Both the position numbers and the translations under genes were made by a program. Below the pieces are notes generated by a model. That model searched no databases. It saw only the letters and a list, made by a program, of their open reading frames with translations, and had not been told where the DNA came from. Positions 45,373 to 55,496 of a stretch of 64,000 nt of DNA are shown in pieces; position 1 is the stretch's first letter; the number at the start of each line of letters is the position of its first letter. This DNA is from Hedera helix. Taxonomy: Eukaryota; Streptophyta; Magnoliopsida; Apiales; Araliaceae. The DNA lies in assembly GCA_947179155.2 (NCBI GenBank), contig OX359278.1:25925797-25989796 (forward strand), read 5' to 3'.

Positions 45373-47943
45373 TTAGAACCATTCTTGTGAGCTAGATGGC
45401 CTCGCAGTTGAGGAAAAAGGTCTTGCTGTCTCATCCTGTCTGGGATGAGATGGTACTGCTTCGAATCTAGGAGGATGTATTGATGTTTGAACCATCCTCA
45501 TCCCTTGAGGTGCTCTTCTTCTTCTACTGTAATTTGAGCTCGTTCTCGTTTGTTCTGTTGTGCTCAATTTCTTCTCCCCCTTGTTGGCATCATTAATGTT
45601 TGCTACCTGTTCTGAAAGCTGCTGTATGCCCTGAATAATTTCTTGAAGTTGAGTCTTAGTGGCAGCAACATCATCTTGGTGTGCTTGGAGTCGTTCGTCA
45701 ACCAGTATTTGTTTTTTCTCCACCAATGACAAAGTGTCATCCGATAGATGTTCTTGTTCTCTAAGAGAGTTCTTCAATGCAATGATCTCATTACTGAGGA
45801 GTGTTATAGATTTGTCATTGGTTTCTTGAAGAACTACGACTGCCTTCTGATGATTGTTTAAAGCTTCCAGAAACATTTTATCCCTTTCTTGGAGATTTTC
45901 AGAGACTGCTGTTGTTAATTGCTTTAACCTTGTGGAGAATTGTTTATTCAAGCTTGTAGAGAGATCGTTGGCAGCATCAATGACATCATCCATTCTTCGT
46001 TGAATGTTGTGGGACTTAGATGCCAGATCTTTCTGTATCTCTGTATGCATATGGCTTGTTAAGTTAATTAGGCCCTCAGTTGTAGGAAGCCGAGATATTT
46101 TGTCCAGAATTTCTTGGAGGACATGAGATGGTTGTCCCTAGTCAGCCGTAGAGCTTGGAATGTGGAAGTATTCATGACCAGAGGTAAAGGAAATATCCTC
46201 GTAGGTTAAGAGAAGTCTTGAAGGTGGAACAGGAGGCATTGTTTGATGAGTAGGCAGAATTTCGGGAGAGTCTGGAGGGCACTCTATGTTTTGATCATTG
46301 AGGCTTTCTTGACCACCAGTCGTAGATGGTGGGGACTCTGCGATCGGGGAAGTGTTGATCGTAGAGCTAAATGTAGAGTTGGCATTTGATGACTCCTCAA
46401 ATTTATTGAACATCTGTGAAGGTGTATGAATTTGAATAAGGTCTAGAGGAATAAAATGTACCTTATGCCCTAAAGAATGTGAAAAGGGGCTACATGAAAT
46501 GAGCTTCTGGGCAAATAATATATTATGAGGATAGCTTTGAGCAATAATCACCACATTAGGGTATACTTTGAAGGTCCAGAAGACCTGATCCCATGCATTG
46601 TGCACCAGAGCTCGATGAAATGGCATCAGTGGCAAGAATTTCAACAAACAGTTGTAGTCAAGGTGTCTTTGCTTATTTCTTCCGACGGCTACTATTTCGA
46701 TGTCATCCTCTTCATCATTATTCATTGTGGCTGAAGGGATTGAAATGTCTTCTTAAGTCTCCCTCTCAGCCAGAGCATCTGCTGGCTCAGGAACAACTGG
46801 TGGCTCCCCCTCAATTTGAGCATCCATAGGCTCAGCTGCTTTAGATGACTCCTTCTCAACTGGAGCAATGTCAGATTTTTCAAGTAGCTCCCCCTTAGCT
46901 ACTAAGCCTTTGTCGGCTAATTTTACTAGCCTTCTTGGCTCTTTTGGAGTGGCCTCTTCAGCTTCATACTTACTGCGAGTTTCCCTTCGCAGATCTGAAT
47001 TTTCATCCTCTGATGCAGCCTTTCCTTCAGGAGCAGCATCAGGAGCCTCATTTGATGCGCCTTGAGGTTCTTCAATCTCAAGGGCTCTCTTTCCTTTCCT
47101 CTTTCTGATGAGACCTTGAGATTGCTTGCTGACCTCCTGAGATTCTTCTTCTGCAGGTGTGTTCTTTAATAGCGATGGCCCTACACCACTCTGCGTTCCT
47201 TCACTATCCCCCGACCGGGATAGTTTCCTATTTTCAACTGGATTCCTCCTATAGTTGTCAAAGAGTCTCTGGGTTATTCTCTTGTTAGTATTGAGGGCTT
47301 CTCCTTCATCATGCTCAATCTAATCCCCCAATGACGATCTCAGGAGAATGCTGATAAATCTCCCATAGAATATTTTTCTGGTCCCCTTAGCTTTTTCTGC
47401 ATTTTGGACCCAATTCCCTATTCATTCCAACAGCAAGAAGTCATAGTTGATGTTTATCTTCTTAACTATAACTGTCATTAATTTCAGCTGCACCTCACTG
47501 ACTGAGTCATGAGCTGAGTCTTTGCAGAAGAGGCATTTACCTATAACATCAGTCTGGAACTCATATTTATGAGGAAATTCTTTCTTCTTCAAACCTTTCA
47601 GTCCCAGATTCTTTTGGTGGTGCATTCTTCTCAGGCCTTCTTCGGTGCTCACCATATTTAGAGATGTGAGGCCCCCTTGCTTGAAACCTAGGGCTAGGTT
47701 AAATTCTTCAGCAGTGAGGTTGAGCTGTACCCCTTTTACTGTAGTGGTTAGAGTTCCGTTAGCATAGGATCCATTGATGTAAAACTCTCGGACAAGCTTT
47801 GATAGAATCCTCGTATTTGTTCCCAAAGCTTCTCACAGACCAGCCTTATCTAGCAACTGGATTATTCTTTTGAACTGCTTATCTGCTGTCGTGAAGGCTT
47901 CGAAGTTGAGCTCGTTTCCAGGAATGACTTGAGCAGGTGCCAT
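45373..47943 (-). pseudogene. Env-like ORF of the Sirevirus
   Basis: A single frame of 857 codons runs from ATG 47943 to 45373, broken by stops near 47857, 47419, 47310, 46755 and 46138, the pieces all being in phase. It opens MAPAQVIPGNELNFEAF, matching the start of the ORF at 22985. The N-terminal globular domain shows LSKLVREFY, LGFKQGGLTSLN and LKGLKKKEFP, parallel to the other copy. The middle is rich in Glu, Ala and Pro with basic patches, and contains a Trp/Phe segment (about 46620-46720). The C-terminal 225 codons form a long coiled coil with a basic RRRR tail. It may be a structural or accessory protein; no membrane segment is evident. Confidence 0.72.
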
Positions 47944-48463
47944 TTGATAGTTTTTCTGAAATGAGAAGAACGATTTATCTGAGTATTGAAAACTTAGGGT
48001 TTAGGATTGAGAGAGATAGATTGAGGAATAATAGATTTTTGATTTTGAAGAAATAAACGACGTGCAATTTTCAAAGTATTTAAAAACTTCCCTCTATGTT
48101 TGTTGAGATGCGTGTCAAATTCTAATAGGAGCATTTCAGTTGGTTGATGACCATTTCTCCCCCAGAGCTTTACGATCCTTCTTGATACGTCGATTCTTTT
48201 GTTGATGTTCGTTGAGTTAGCTTTACGATTGAAGAATACTCTGCGATCCTTGGCTTGACAACCGTTAAGTGAGCTCTACGGTTTGTAGTGTGCTCTACGA
48301 TTCTTGGCTTGTTAATCGTTGAGTGATCTCTACGATCTTGAGCGTACTCTGCGATCCTTCGCTTGACTATCGTTGAGTGCATTCTACGAAGTTGTCCTTT
48401 ACTTACTTTCCTCGCACACCTTTCTTCCTACAGAGTTAGTATCTTCCAAAAACATGATATATA
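47944..48463 (-). other. Intergenic spacer with CTCTACGAT motif cluster
   Basis: Between RNase H and the env-like ORF. A run of degenerate motif copies (TCGTAGAG, GCAGAGTA, CTCAACGAT) at 48170-48395, spaced about 20-40 bp, creates a fortuitous frame with repeated IVK/RIAEY-like words. It could act as leader or promoter for the downstream ORF. Confidence 0.7.
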
Positions 48464-49288
48464 TTAAGGGTCTAGATTTAGCATTCCTAACTCACTTATA
48501 AGTTTATTAAATCTTGATTCATCTAAAGGTTTTGTAAACACATCTACTAGTTGATCTTCAGTTGGGATGTAGTGAAGTGATATATTTTCATTTTGTACAT
48601 GATCCCTAATGAAATGATATCTTATATCTATGTGCTTAGTTCTTGAATGCATGACAGGATTATGAGTTATAGCAATTGCACTTGTATTATCACAATATAT
48701 AGGAATAGAATTAAGCTCAAACCCATAGTCTGCAAGCTGAGTCTTTATCCATAGGATTTGTGCACAGCAACTGCCTGCGGCTATATATTCAGCTTCTGCA
48801 GTTGATGTGGATACTGAGTTCTGCTTATTATTAAACCAAGAGACAAGTCTACTGCCAAGCATCTGGCAAGTTCCACTTGTGCTCTTTCTGTCTATTTTGC
48901 ATCCTGCATAGTCAGCATCTGAGTATCCCATTAGATCAAAGGAAGACTCCTTGGAATACCATAATCCTAAATTTGGAGTTCCTTTAAGATATTTGAAAAT
49001 TCTTTTCACAGCTAATAGATGAGACTCTTTGGGGTTAGCCTGAAATCTAGCACATATACATGTAACAAACATTATATCTGGTCGGCTAGCGGTAAGATAT
49101 AATAGTGAGCATATCATACCTCTGTACTGAGTGATTTCAGTGGATTTACCATTTTCATCTTTGTCGAGCTTGGTGGCAGGTGGCATAGGAGTTTTCATGA
49201 TAGTTGCAGATTCCATGTCATACTTCTTTAATAAGTCTTTGATGTATTTGGCTTGATTAATGAATATGTCTTCATCAGTCTGCTTTAC
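48464..49288 (-). pseudogene. RT C-terminus and RNase H of the Sirevirus
   Basis: The frame continues after the stop at 49286-49288; the ATG piece is 49216-48464 (250 aa). It has the copia connection region (YRGMICSLLYLTASRPDI), then RNase H with GYSDADYAGC, STAEAEYIAAGSC and the terminal HIDIRYHFIRD/DVFTKPL blocks. The protein ends at a TGA/TAG-type stop at 48464, the normal end of copia pol. RNase H removes template RNA during reverse transcription. Confidence 0.9.
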
Positions 49289-49837
49289 TTATAGTCCAAG
49301 GAAGAAGTTGAGTTCTCCCATCATGCTCATTTCAAACTTGTTTTGCATAAGCTTGGCAAATCTTTCACATAATTTTTCATCAGAAGAACCAAATATGATA
49401 TCATCTACATAAATTTGAACTAGTAGTGTTTTATCCTTATGTTTTCTCAAAAATAAGGTAGTATCTACTCTTCCTCTAATGAATCCTTTTTCAATAAGAA
49501 AGTTAGTTAAGGTTTCATACCATGCTCTAGGTGCTTGTTTTAGACCATATAGTGCTTTATCTAATTTATAAACATAATTTGAAAATGTTGGATTGATAAA
49601 ACCTGGAGGTTGTTCCACGTAGACTTCTTCTTAAAGTTTTCCATTCAGAAAAGCACTCTTGACATCCATTTGGAAGACTTTGAACTTCATGTGTGCAGCA
49701 TGGGCAAGGAAGATCCTTATGGCTTCCAATCTGGCAACTAGAGCATAAGTTTCATCGTAGTCAATTCCTTCTTCTTGAGAGTAACCTTTGGCTACCATTC
49801 TTGCTTTGTTTCTCGTTATTACACCATTTTCATCCAT
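49052..49837 (-). repeat. Duplicated RT segment, left copy (786 bp)
   Basis: Direct duplicate of 49865-50650, offset exactly 813 bp. I count three base differences, all C-to-T type on one strand. One makes a new TAA (49631-49633) where the right copy has CAA. The stop at 49286-49288 is shared with 50099-50101 and so predates the duplication. It encodes the RT core from MDENGVITRNKAR to FFLGL and beyond, with YVDD. Confidence 0.95.
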
Positions 49838-49864
49838 GTAACAAACATTATATCATACCTCTGT
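49838..49864. repeat. 27-bp filler between the duplicated RT segments
   Basis: The spacer consists of two fragments of nearby sequence (GTAACAAACATTATAT and ATCATACCTCTGT, both present at about 49062-49125 and in the right copy) joined with the intervening about 35 bp removed. This is the signature of templated filler DNA from break repair. Confidence 0.85.
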
Positions 49865-50650
49865 ACATATACATGTAACAAACATTATATCTGGTCGGCT
49901 AGCGGTAAGATATAATAGTGAGCATATCATACCTCTGTACTGAGTGATTTCAGTGGATTTACCATTTTCATCTTTGTCGAGCTTGGTGGCAGGTGGCATA
50001 GGAGTTTTCATGATAGTTGCAGATTCCATGTCATACTTCTTTAATAAGTCTTTGATGTATTTGGCTTGATTAATGAATATGTCTTCATCAGTCTGCTTTA
50101 CTTATAGTCCAAGGAAGAAGTTGAGTTCTCCCATCATGCTCATTTCAAACTTGTTTTGCATAAGCTTGGCAAATCTTTCACATAATTTTTCATCAGAAGA
50201 ACCAAATATGATATCATCTACATAAATTTGAACTAGTAGTGTTTTATCCTTATGTTCTCTCAAAAATAAGGTAGTATCTACTCTTCCTCTAGTGAATCCT
50301 TTTTCAATAAGAAAGTTAGTTAAGGTTTCATACCATGCTCTAGGTGCTTGTTTTAGACCATATAGTGCTTTATCTAATTTATAAACATAATTTGAAAATG
50401 TTGGATTGATAAAACCTGGAGGTTGTTCCACGTAGACTTCTTCTTGAAGTTTTCCATTCAGAAAAGCACTCTTGACATCCATTTGGAAGACTTTGAACTT
50501 CATGTGTGCAGCATGGGCAAGGAAGATCCTTATGGCTTCCAATCTGGCAACTAGAGCATAAGTTTCATCGTAGTCAATTCCTTCTTCTTGAGAGTAACCT
50601 TTGGCTACCATTCTTGCTTTGTTTCTCGTTATTACACCATTTTCATCCAT
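49865..50650 (-). pseudogene. Reverse transcriptase domain of the Sirevirus (right, original copy)
   Basis: The open piece 50650-50102 (182 aa) carries the copia RT blocks: KARMVAKGYSQEEGIDYDE, the QMDVKSAFLNG block with the first catalytic Asp, EQPPGF, YGLKQAPRAWY and IYVDDIIFGSS with the Asp pair. It is separated from integrase by an in-frame TGA where Trp is expected (about 50664), and ends at TAA 50099-50101 within pol. The native continuation is at 49288-48464, so the duplication puts a second RT core between RT and RNase H. Confidence 0.9.
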
Positions 50651-51904
50651 CTTGTTTCTAAAAACTCATTTGGTGCTAATGACTGGTTTATGCTGAGGCC
50701 TGGCAACTAATCTCCAAACCTTGCTCCTTTCAAATTGATTTAGCTCCTCTTGCATGGCCTCTATCCAACTTGAATCTCCTAAGGCTTCTTTGATCTTCTT
50801 GGGTTCCTCTTGAGAGAGAAAGCTTAGGTAAAAGCATTCATTCAAAGTTGCAGCTCTTGTCTTGATTCCAGTGTTTGGATCTCCAATAATTAGATCTTGA
50901 GTGTGATCTTTGGTCCATTTTATTCTGCTAGGAACGTCTATTCTGGTGCCTTCTTGTCTGAGTTCCTCTAAATCAGCTTCTTGTTCTGATCGTAGAGTTT
51001 CAATGTCTAGTGTGGTGTGCTCTACGATTTCCTCTGCTTGTTCAACGATTTCTGTTGCTAGTTTTATGGTCGTAGAGTCAGACTCTACGATTTTGAGTTC
51101 TTCGATTGTTGAGCTTGTGTCTGATGACTCGTTGAATGTTGATCTTTTCTTTTCAGGATCTGATTCATCGAATGTGACATGGATGGAGGTTTCAACAGTT
51201 AAGGATTCCTTGTTGAACACCCTGAATGCTCTGCTATCTATTGCATAGCCAAGGAAGATTCCTTCATCTGATTTTGGTTGGAATTTAGTTAGATGCTTCT
51301 TGCCATTGTTGAGTACGTAGCATAGGCAACCAAACGCATGAAAATAACTTCTATTTGGCTTTCTTCCTTTCCATAATTCGTACGGAGTGTTCTTCAATGT
51401 TGAGTGTATGAGTGACCTGTTTTGAGTGTAGCATGCAGTACTGATGGCTTCAGCCCAGAAATATTCAGGAAGATAGGCTGCTGCTAAAAGGGTTCTTCCT
51501 GCTTCAATAAGAGTCATATTCTTCCTTTCTGCTACTCCATTTTGTTGAGGCATCCTTGGGGCTGAGAAGTTGTGATTGATTCCATTTTCTTCACAGAACA
51601 AGTCCATATCTGAGAAATCAAACTCTCTTCCATGATCACTTTTGATGGCCTTGATCTTTTCGCCTTTTTCATTCATGATTAGTCTGAAGAGCTTGATAAG
51701 ATGTGAAATGGTTTCATCTTTAGAGCTTAGAAAAGATACCCTTGTATATCTAATATAGTCATCAACTACCACTAGAGAGTATCTCTTTCCTCCGAGGCTA
51801 GTCGTCGAGACAGGCCCGAATAAATCCATGTGAAGTAATTGAAGAGCCCTATCATTTAAGTTTACTGACTTGCTCTGGAATAAAGTCTTTGTTTGTTTTC
51901 CAAA
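50651..51904 (-). pseudogene. Integrase and linker of the Sirevirus
   Basis: The open piece 51829-50666 has the copia integrase core: MDLFGPV with the first Asp, SDHGREF with the second, and NGVAERKNMTLIEAGRTLL with the Glu. GCLCYV and the GYAIDSRAFRVFN C-terminal block follow. The linker toward RT is Ser/Glu-rich and contains a perfect 21-nt palindrome (51070-51090) of the CTCTACGA motif. A TAG just after KPCKAC (51902-51904) and a TGA at the RT border interrupt it. Integrase inserts the cDNA. Confidence 0.9.
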
Positions 51905-52354
51905 CTAACAAGCTTTGCAGGGTTTTTCTTTTATGAAATTTAGCTTTGGCAATCCTTTTACTAGATCTTTGGAGGCAAGCTTTGAAATACTCTTGAAGTT
52001 AAGATGAGATAACCTCATGTGCCAGAGCCAACACATATCTTCAGAGGCTTTAGCAAGAAAATAGACTATCTCATTTGAACTTAATTGAGCAAGATTGACC
52101 ACATAGACATTTCCTTCTCGAACTCCTTCTAGCTTTAGAGAGTTAGTCTTCAAATCTCTAACTTGGCATTGGTTGTTGAGGAAGTTGACTTGATGTCCTT
52201 TGTCACAGAGTTGACTGATACTTAGCAGGTTGTGCTTTAGTCCCTCAACATACGCCACTTTACTGAAAGATATTACACGATTTCCAGTTCAGCCATAACC
52301 TCTGGTTCTCCCAGAGTTATTGTCTCCAAAAATGACAGCAGATCCATCTTTTTC
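51905..52354 (-). pseudogene. Protease C-terminus and integrase zinc region of the Sirevirus
   Basis: The piece 52258-51905 includes AYVEGLKHNLLSISQLCD (end of the protease/pre-integrase region) and the WHMRLSHLN … KPCKAC zinc-binding HHCC part of integrase. Upstream, in a frame shifted from gag, DKALLSDYKEKDGSAVIFGD is recognisable, then a TGA after RGYG. The protease active-site DSG and all sequence before it are deleted, so no protease could be made. Confidence 0.85.
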
Positions 52355-53082
52355 CTTATAATCTGATAGAAGAGCCTTATCTCCTTCTTTCTTTCCCCAG
52401 ATAAAGTCACTGCTCTTTGATTTAGCTCCAGTTCATAGGTGAGAAGATTTCCATATAGCTGTTGTACAGTCATCTCGTGCAGGTTTTTTGACTCCCGGAT
52501 GGCTGTGGTTTTGGCATCCCATTTGCTTGGCAAAGATCTCATGAATTTAATGATGAGATCTCTGTTTGGATAGATTTTTCCATAAGATCTGAGAGAGTTT
52601 AATAGCAAGTTAAATCTCTCATAGGTGTTTGTAATGTTTTCACCTGAGATGTGGGTGAACATTTCATACTGCTGAACAAGCAGTGATTGCTTATTTTTTC
52701 TGACTTCTTCTGTTCTTTCATACATGATCAACAAAGTTTGCCAGACTTCTTGAGCTATTTTACAATTGACAACATTCTCAAATAGATCATCATCCAGAGA
52801 TTGAAATAAGATGTTCTTAACCCTTTTGTCTCTTTGAACATCCTTCTTTTCATTGTCTGTACATTCGTCTCTTTTCTTTACTACTAGATTGCTTGGATCG
52901 TCAGTTGATAGTGCAAGCTTCATTGGTATGATCGGCCCATTTAGCACTGTCTCGAACAGTTCATCATCTATAGCATCCATGTAAGCCTGCATACGAACTT
53001 TCCAGTTAGCAAATTTTTCTTTATTACACATAGGTGGCCTGTTACCTCCACCGAATTCTGATCCGTTCTTGTTGAGTGCCAT
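52273..53082 (-). pseudogene. Gag of the Sirevirus, fused out of frame to protease
   Basis: The frame starts at ATG 53082 (MALNKNGSEF), 43 bp after the PBS. Residues 1-230 form a UBN2-type copia gag with NWKVRMQAYMDAIDD, QEVWQTLLIMYE and RSLPSKWDAKTTAIRE. At about residue 232 (GERKKE) homology to gag ends. The remaining 37 residues are protease sequence read in the wrong frame, caused by a deletion of the coiled-coil, zinc knuckle and protease active site. The junction falls in AG-rich DNA. Confidence 0.87.
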
Positions 53083-53124
53083 TTGATCTACTCAAGCTTG
53101 TAAGTCTTTAGATGTGAGAACCTA

Positions 53125-53135
53125 CTCTGATACCA
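53125..53135 (-). promoter_or_regulatory. Primer binding site of the Sirevirus
   Basis: TGGTATCAGAG on the minus strand, two bases inside the 5' LTR, matches the initiator tRNA-Met primer site. Confidence 0.92.
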
Positions 53136-53137
53136 AT

Positions 53138-54610
53138 TGTTAGTTCCCAATGACACGATAGATATCTAGAATGGAGGGTTGAATAGATTCTTTTAAAATT
53201 TTCTTTTACTTTTATTTCTTTTGTTAATTAATTCTCAATCAATTAGTTTAGCACAACGGAATATGATTTAGTTACCCATTTCTTGATATGTTAAAGTAAG
53301 AATTCAACAAGCAATTATATGGCAGATATAGCAATTAAAAGACACAAGAAGAAAGACTTCGGGTTTTAAGTGGTTCAGAGCTCACAAGACTCCTACTCCA
53401 CTGTTCTGCTCTTCCAGCAGCTAATCCACTAAGGATACTTTTACAATTTCAGAATCACTAAGATTCCTTCAAGACCAGCAGTCTTGGAACTCTAGTTCAC
53501 TAAGAACTCTACAAGTCTAACAGACTTAGATACTCTAGTTCACAAAGAACTCTCCTGGAGTGGTGTAGATTTGGGTGACCTACTAAGTTGCTTTTAGCAT
53601 AAGTTTCTGAAGGACTTAGTAGCAATGCAAGCTTTCTTATCAGTTTGATCTCTTCAACTTCTTGCGTATATATTTTTTCTTATGTAATTTCTTTTCTTTT
53701 GCAGATCTTGGTATTTAAAAAAAAAAAGGGCTTCAGGTTTCTTCCCGTTGGAACCTCTGCTCGTAGCTTTAGTTTCTTCCCGTTACCTCTCAGATGGGAG
53801 CTTCTAAATATTATATCAATATAGCTCATTAATGCTCTGAAGAGATATTATTTGATTTGACCTGTTAGTCCATGGAAGGGTGTTTTATTTTTCCTTGGGG
53901 ACAGACAAGTCAGTCGTAGGTTCCTACCAACTTTCATAGAGTTGTTTGGTCCTTCCATACTATAGGACTGATAGGACACAGTCCTCTGACTTTATTGCCA
54001 CGAAAGTCTTCTTTCTGTTGCATAGTGCGCTTGGGTCAGTCCCCTGACTTTTCTTACTTCGATCGATTTGCAGAAGTTTTTCTGTCACATCAATGCAGAT
54101 TGTACTTTTGAATGAAATAGCTTCTAATCTTAGAGTCGTGATGTCTCTTGCCTTTTTCCTCAACGACCCTCCATGATCAACTCTACGAATATCCTTGTTG
54201 TTGTGATTGTTCTGTAATGGATCATCTCTTATTGTCATCGTAGAGTTTACTCTACTGTCAGACTGTAGAGTCCGTTCTACGGCTTCTCACTTAGAACATA
54301 GTATGTTGGTCGTAGAGTCTTCTTGGCCGAAATCGTAGAGTTCATTCTACGATTGGTTGTCTTGATCGTAGAGTCTGTTGATCGTAGAGTCTTCTTAGCC
54401 GAAATCGTAGAGTTCATTCTACGATTAGATTATAACAAAAGATCAACCTAACAGTTTTGATCTATTAAAATCTAAGTCTTAGTACAACACAAAAGACTTT
54501 ATAAATCCATACATTTATATCAGAAGATCAACCTAACAGCTTTAATCTTATCTAACACAGCCTTTGTACATTATTTCTTATCATCAAATTTAAACATTCA
54601 ATGTTCAACA
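53138..54610 (-). repeat. 5' LTR of the Sirevirus (1.47 kb)
   Basis: On the minus strand it begins TGTTGAACATTG at 54610 and ends GGGAACTAACA at 53138, the same end as the 3.06 kb LTRs of the non-autonomous element. CTCTACGAT-type stem-loops cluster at 54180-54425, in U3 or R. Confidence 0.93.
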
Positions 54611-54615
54611 CACAC

Positions 54616-54790
54616 TTAGCTCATTTAATTATGTCAATGCTACCTCATTAGGCTTAATTTAATCACCAGACATGATTCCATAAATTAGGGAAAAGAGGGG
54701 CATTTGGGAGAAAATTAGGGAGTCTTTTTCATTTTCCAAAGTTCACATGGTTCAAGATTTTGGACTCTCCCCGAGGAGAGTAACCGGTCA

Positions 54791-54848
<58 letters not shown>

Positions 54849-55496
54849 GAGCATTCTAGATAATGGTCAATGAATTGGGTCAAAAAGGTTAGGTTTGATT
54901 TGATCTATTAATTGGGCTTCCCCTACTCAAAATTTGGCTAGCCTTTGGGCTATTTATAATTCTCTACAAGTCTCATAAACATTAATGAAATTGGGCTCAA
55001 TTAATTCCACACAAGCATGTACCTATTGGACTCATCCAACATTAATCCACATTGAACTTATACACATAACCACTTGCACTTAGTAAATCTCCTTCATAAT
55101 TTGGTTAATAATTTATCATCTTGGATTTAATCAATCTTCATTCTAATTTAAATTTATAATTTACCAAATTTTCATCTTAAATTCATTTTAATTATCTCCC
55201 ATGAATTAATCCCATATTAGATTAATTCCTTATCATCATCATGCCACACAAGGCTTAACATCCAAGCGCAGTTAATTCATAACTTAAGCTTGTCACGTAG
55301 TTTTCATAATTTAATTATTCATCTTTAGTTCTCATTTTAATTCATAATTAATTCAAATTCATTGAATTAACTAACCCTGCAATATTCTTTTCATTACATA
55401 ATCCCTCACACACACATAGCTACGTACATAAAAATTTCAAATAATTTCTCATTTTATTAATATAATATTTCTTTACAATTTTTCTCGGTTATTACA
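54616..55496 (-). repeat. 5' LTR of the minus-strand chromovirus, U3 portion
   Basis: It continues the LTR broken at 39420 and ends at 55496 (reverse complement starts TGTAATAACC). It includes a (TA)n microsatellite at 54793-54845 and several GGGCT/AGCCC motifs at 54915-54995. Rejoining with 36516-39420 gives a full LTR with TATA, polarity and both terminal dinucleotides. Confidence 0.83.

Larger units (their letters stand above)
43580..54610 (-). mobile_element. Sirevirus-type copia retrotransposon (11 kb, defective)
   Basis: Minus orientation: 5' LTR 53138-54610, PBS, gag, protease remnant, integrase, RT (duplicated), RNase H, then a long env-like ORF and 3' LTR 43580-45056. Integrase before RT is Ty1-copia order, and the extra ORF after RNase H plus the LTR motifs fit Sireviruses. 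The target duplication is CACAC (39416-39420 and 54611-54615). The two LTRs differ at roughly 2-3% of sites by eye, so it is clearly older than the 17086-28623 element. Damage: a gag-protease deletion, a duplication in RT, and many in-frame stops. Confidence 0.93.
34838..55496 (-). mobile_element. Truncated Tekay-like chromovirus hosting two nested insertions
   Basis: Read on the minus strand from 55496: LTR (split), PBS, a coiled-coil leader ORF, then the first about 117 codons of gag, ending at a breakpoint near 34838. The LTR starts TGTAATAACC at 55496 and ends at 36516. Between 39421 and 54610 lie a Sirevirus and a solo LTR. Removing them gives an LTR of about 3.79 kb, similar to the 3.88 kb LTR at 4382-8260. 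The rest of gag, all of pol and the other LTR are gone. It is the oldest layer of this nest. Confidence 0.85.

Noticed and set aside
48170..48382. 70-codon frame with repeated IVK/RIAEY words
   Set aside because: The peptide repeats are translations of the CTCTACGAT motif array in the spacer before the env-like ORF.
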